From Akebia trifoliata (taxonomy: Eukaryota; Streptophyta; Magnoliopsida; Ranunculales; Lardizabalaceae): DNA of 64,000 nt. The stretch lies in contig CM030711.1 in the NCBI GenBank assembly GCA_017979445.1, positions 3,100,001-3,164,000 of the forward strand, written 5' to 3'. The notes under the pieces were generated by a model, which saw only the letters and a list, made by a program, of their open reading frames with translations, did no database searches and was not told where the DNA came from. Positions 63,408 through 64,000 of the stretch are shown one piece after another (the first letter of the stretch is position 1; each line of letters begins with the position of its first letter). The translations under genes were made by a program, and so were the position numbers.

Positions 63408-63630
63408 CATGGTTTTAAAACTTGGTTTCGCACCTTGTCTTGTCCAAGCTTAATACCGAGTCATCTCGAATGAGTTTCCCAATACGTTTAAGATGTCTTG
63501 TTTAAAAAATAAAAAAATTGAACGTGGGTATTAAATCTCGATAAAAAAAAGTGACTTATGAAATGGTCTAATTCAATTTTGATACCAAGTTAACTTGGGC
63601 AACACATCTCGGTTTCGAACTAATTTTAAA
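63408..63630. mobile_element. 'agcatggttttaaaac' inverted-repeat element
   Basis: Ends 'agcatggttttaaaacttgg' and 'cgaactaattttaaaaccat/gct'. Related sequence, more decayed, is seen near 24200-24410, 30370-30570 and 50935-51050, each with 'gacaagac', 'actcg' and 'gatgtc' landmarks. Confidence 0.55.
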
Positions 63631-64000
63631 ACCATGCTTTTAAGTCAGGAAGTACCATGTGAGGTACACTATTGAGATCACTCAGCATGACTATAGGCTA
63701 AAGGATTATGATCCTATACTTGGAGGAACTATCCAATACCATGCATACTTCGAGGAATAATTTTTCAAATTTAGTGGATGAAAATCATCAATCATGAAAT
63801 ATAATTTGTGTAGGTCCACTCAAGGTCATTAATGGATCGAATTTAGGTCGGATTGATATAAAATTAGTACTGATTCAATAATAAATAGATTAGACCTAGA
63901 CCCTCTGACATATGAACCTTGATGTGGCACATGTTAGAAATAAAGATTTTTTCTCGGGATACACAACTCCACATATTTAAGAGAAAGTACAGTTGTGTAT

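Larger units (their letters stand above)
61613..64000 (-). other. Phosphatase intron extending past the window edge
   Basis: No exon of the missing 5' part is visible. The sequence holds a hAT-like start (ctaggggtgttcaaaaaatc, 61812), two hairpin elements (62175-62396 and about 62435-62580), the inverted relative of the 29534 hAT element, and a 'catggttttaaaac' element at 63408. The window ends within another hairpin copy. Confidence 0.65.

Overview
This is a plant nuclear genome window, most likely from a eudicot and probably a woody one. Genes are split by GT-AG introns, the non-coding DNA is AT-rich and packed with transposon remnants, and every recognisable protein belongs to a standard land-plant family. 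The species cannot be named from the sequence alone.

Layout. Seven protein genes are supported. (1) TAF12, a TFIID/SAGA histone-fold subunit, minus strand, 8948 to 2519, 8 coding exons, 546 aa. (2) VPS4/SKD1, the ESCRT AAA-ATPase, plus strand, 9617 to 23208, 8 exons, 433 aa; it is head-to-head with TAF12 across about 670 bp and its third intron is 7.5 kb of nested retroelement debris. (3) A class I SAM-dependent methyltransferase of unknown substrate, plus strand, 24550 to 27931, 5 exons, 392 aa. (4) ORRM1-like organelle RNA-editing factor with two RIP/MORF modules and one RRM, minus strand, 35646 to 31009, 9 exons, 404 aa. (5) A stress-associated A20/AN1 zinc-finger protein with an intronless CDS, plus strand, 47459 to 47983. 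(6) A mitochondrial NFU4/NFU5-type Fe-S scaffold, minus strand, 57953 to 54016, 6 exons, 277 aa. (7) The C-terminal two thirds of a purple acid phosphatase, minus strand, 61612 to 59704; its 5' exon(s) lie beyond the right edge. I rebuilt exons by hand from splice consensus and reading-frame continuity. All junctions keep frame.

Between genes, 35.7-46.9 kb is an 11-kb stretch without a recognisable gene, and 48.0-54.0 kb is a second one. Both hold non-autonomous DNA transposons, several delimited here by target-site duplications (hAT 8 bp, Mutator-like 9 bp), tandem duplications, and a set of about a dozen hairpin elements that share a central core but differ in their arms. A 501-bp solo LTR with a 5-bp duplication lies in the NFU4 first intron, and a roughly 100-bp tRNA-derived SINE lies in the methyltransferase third intron.

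The genes do not form one pathway; they are ordinary housekeeping and organelle-maintenance genes. I found no CRISPR, operon or defence-type system. The most unusual material is structural: a 2300-bp LTR-type element with inverted ends, the shared-core hairpin family, a nearly perfect 53-bp-arm palindrome close to an ORRM1 splice site, and the exon-level duplication that built the two RIP modules.
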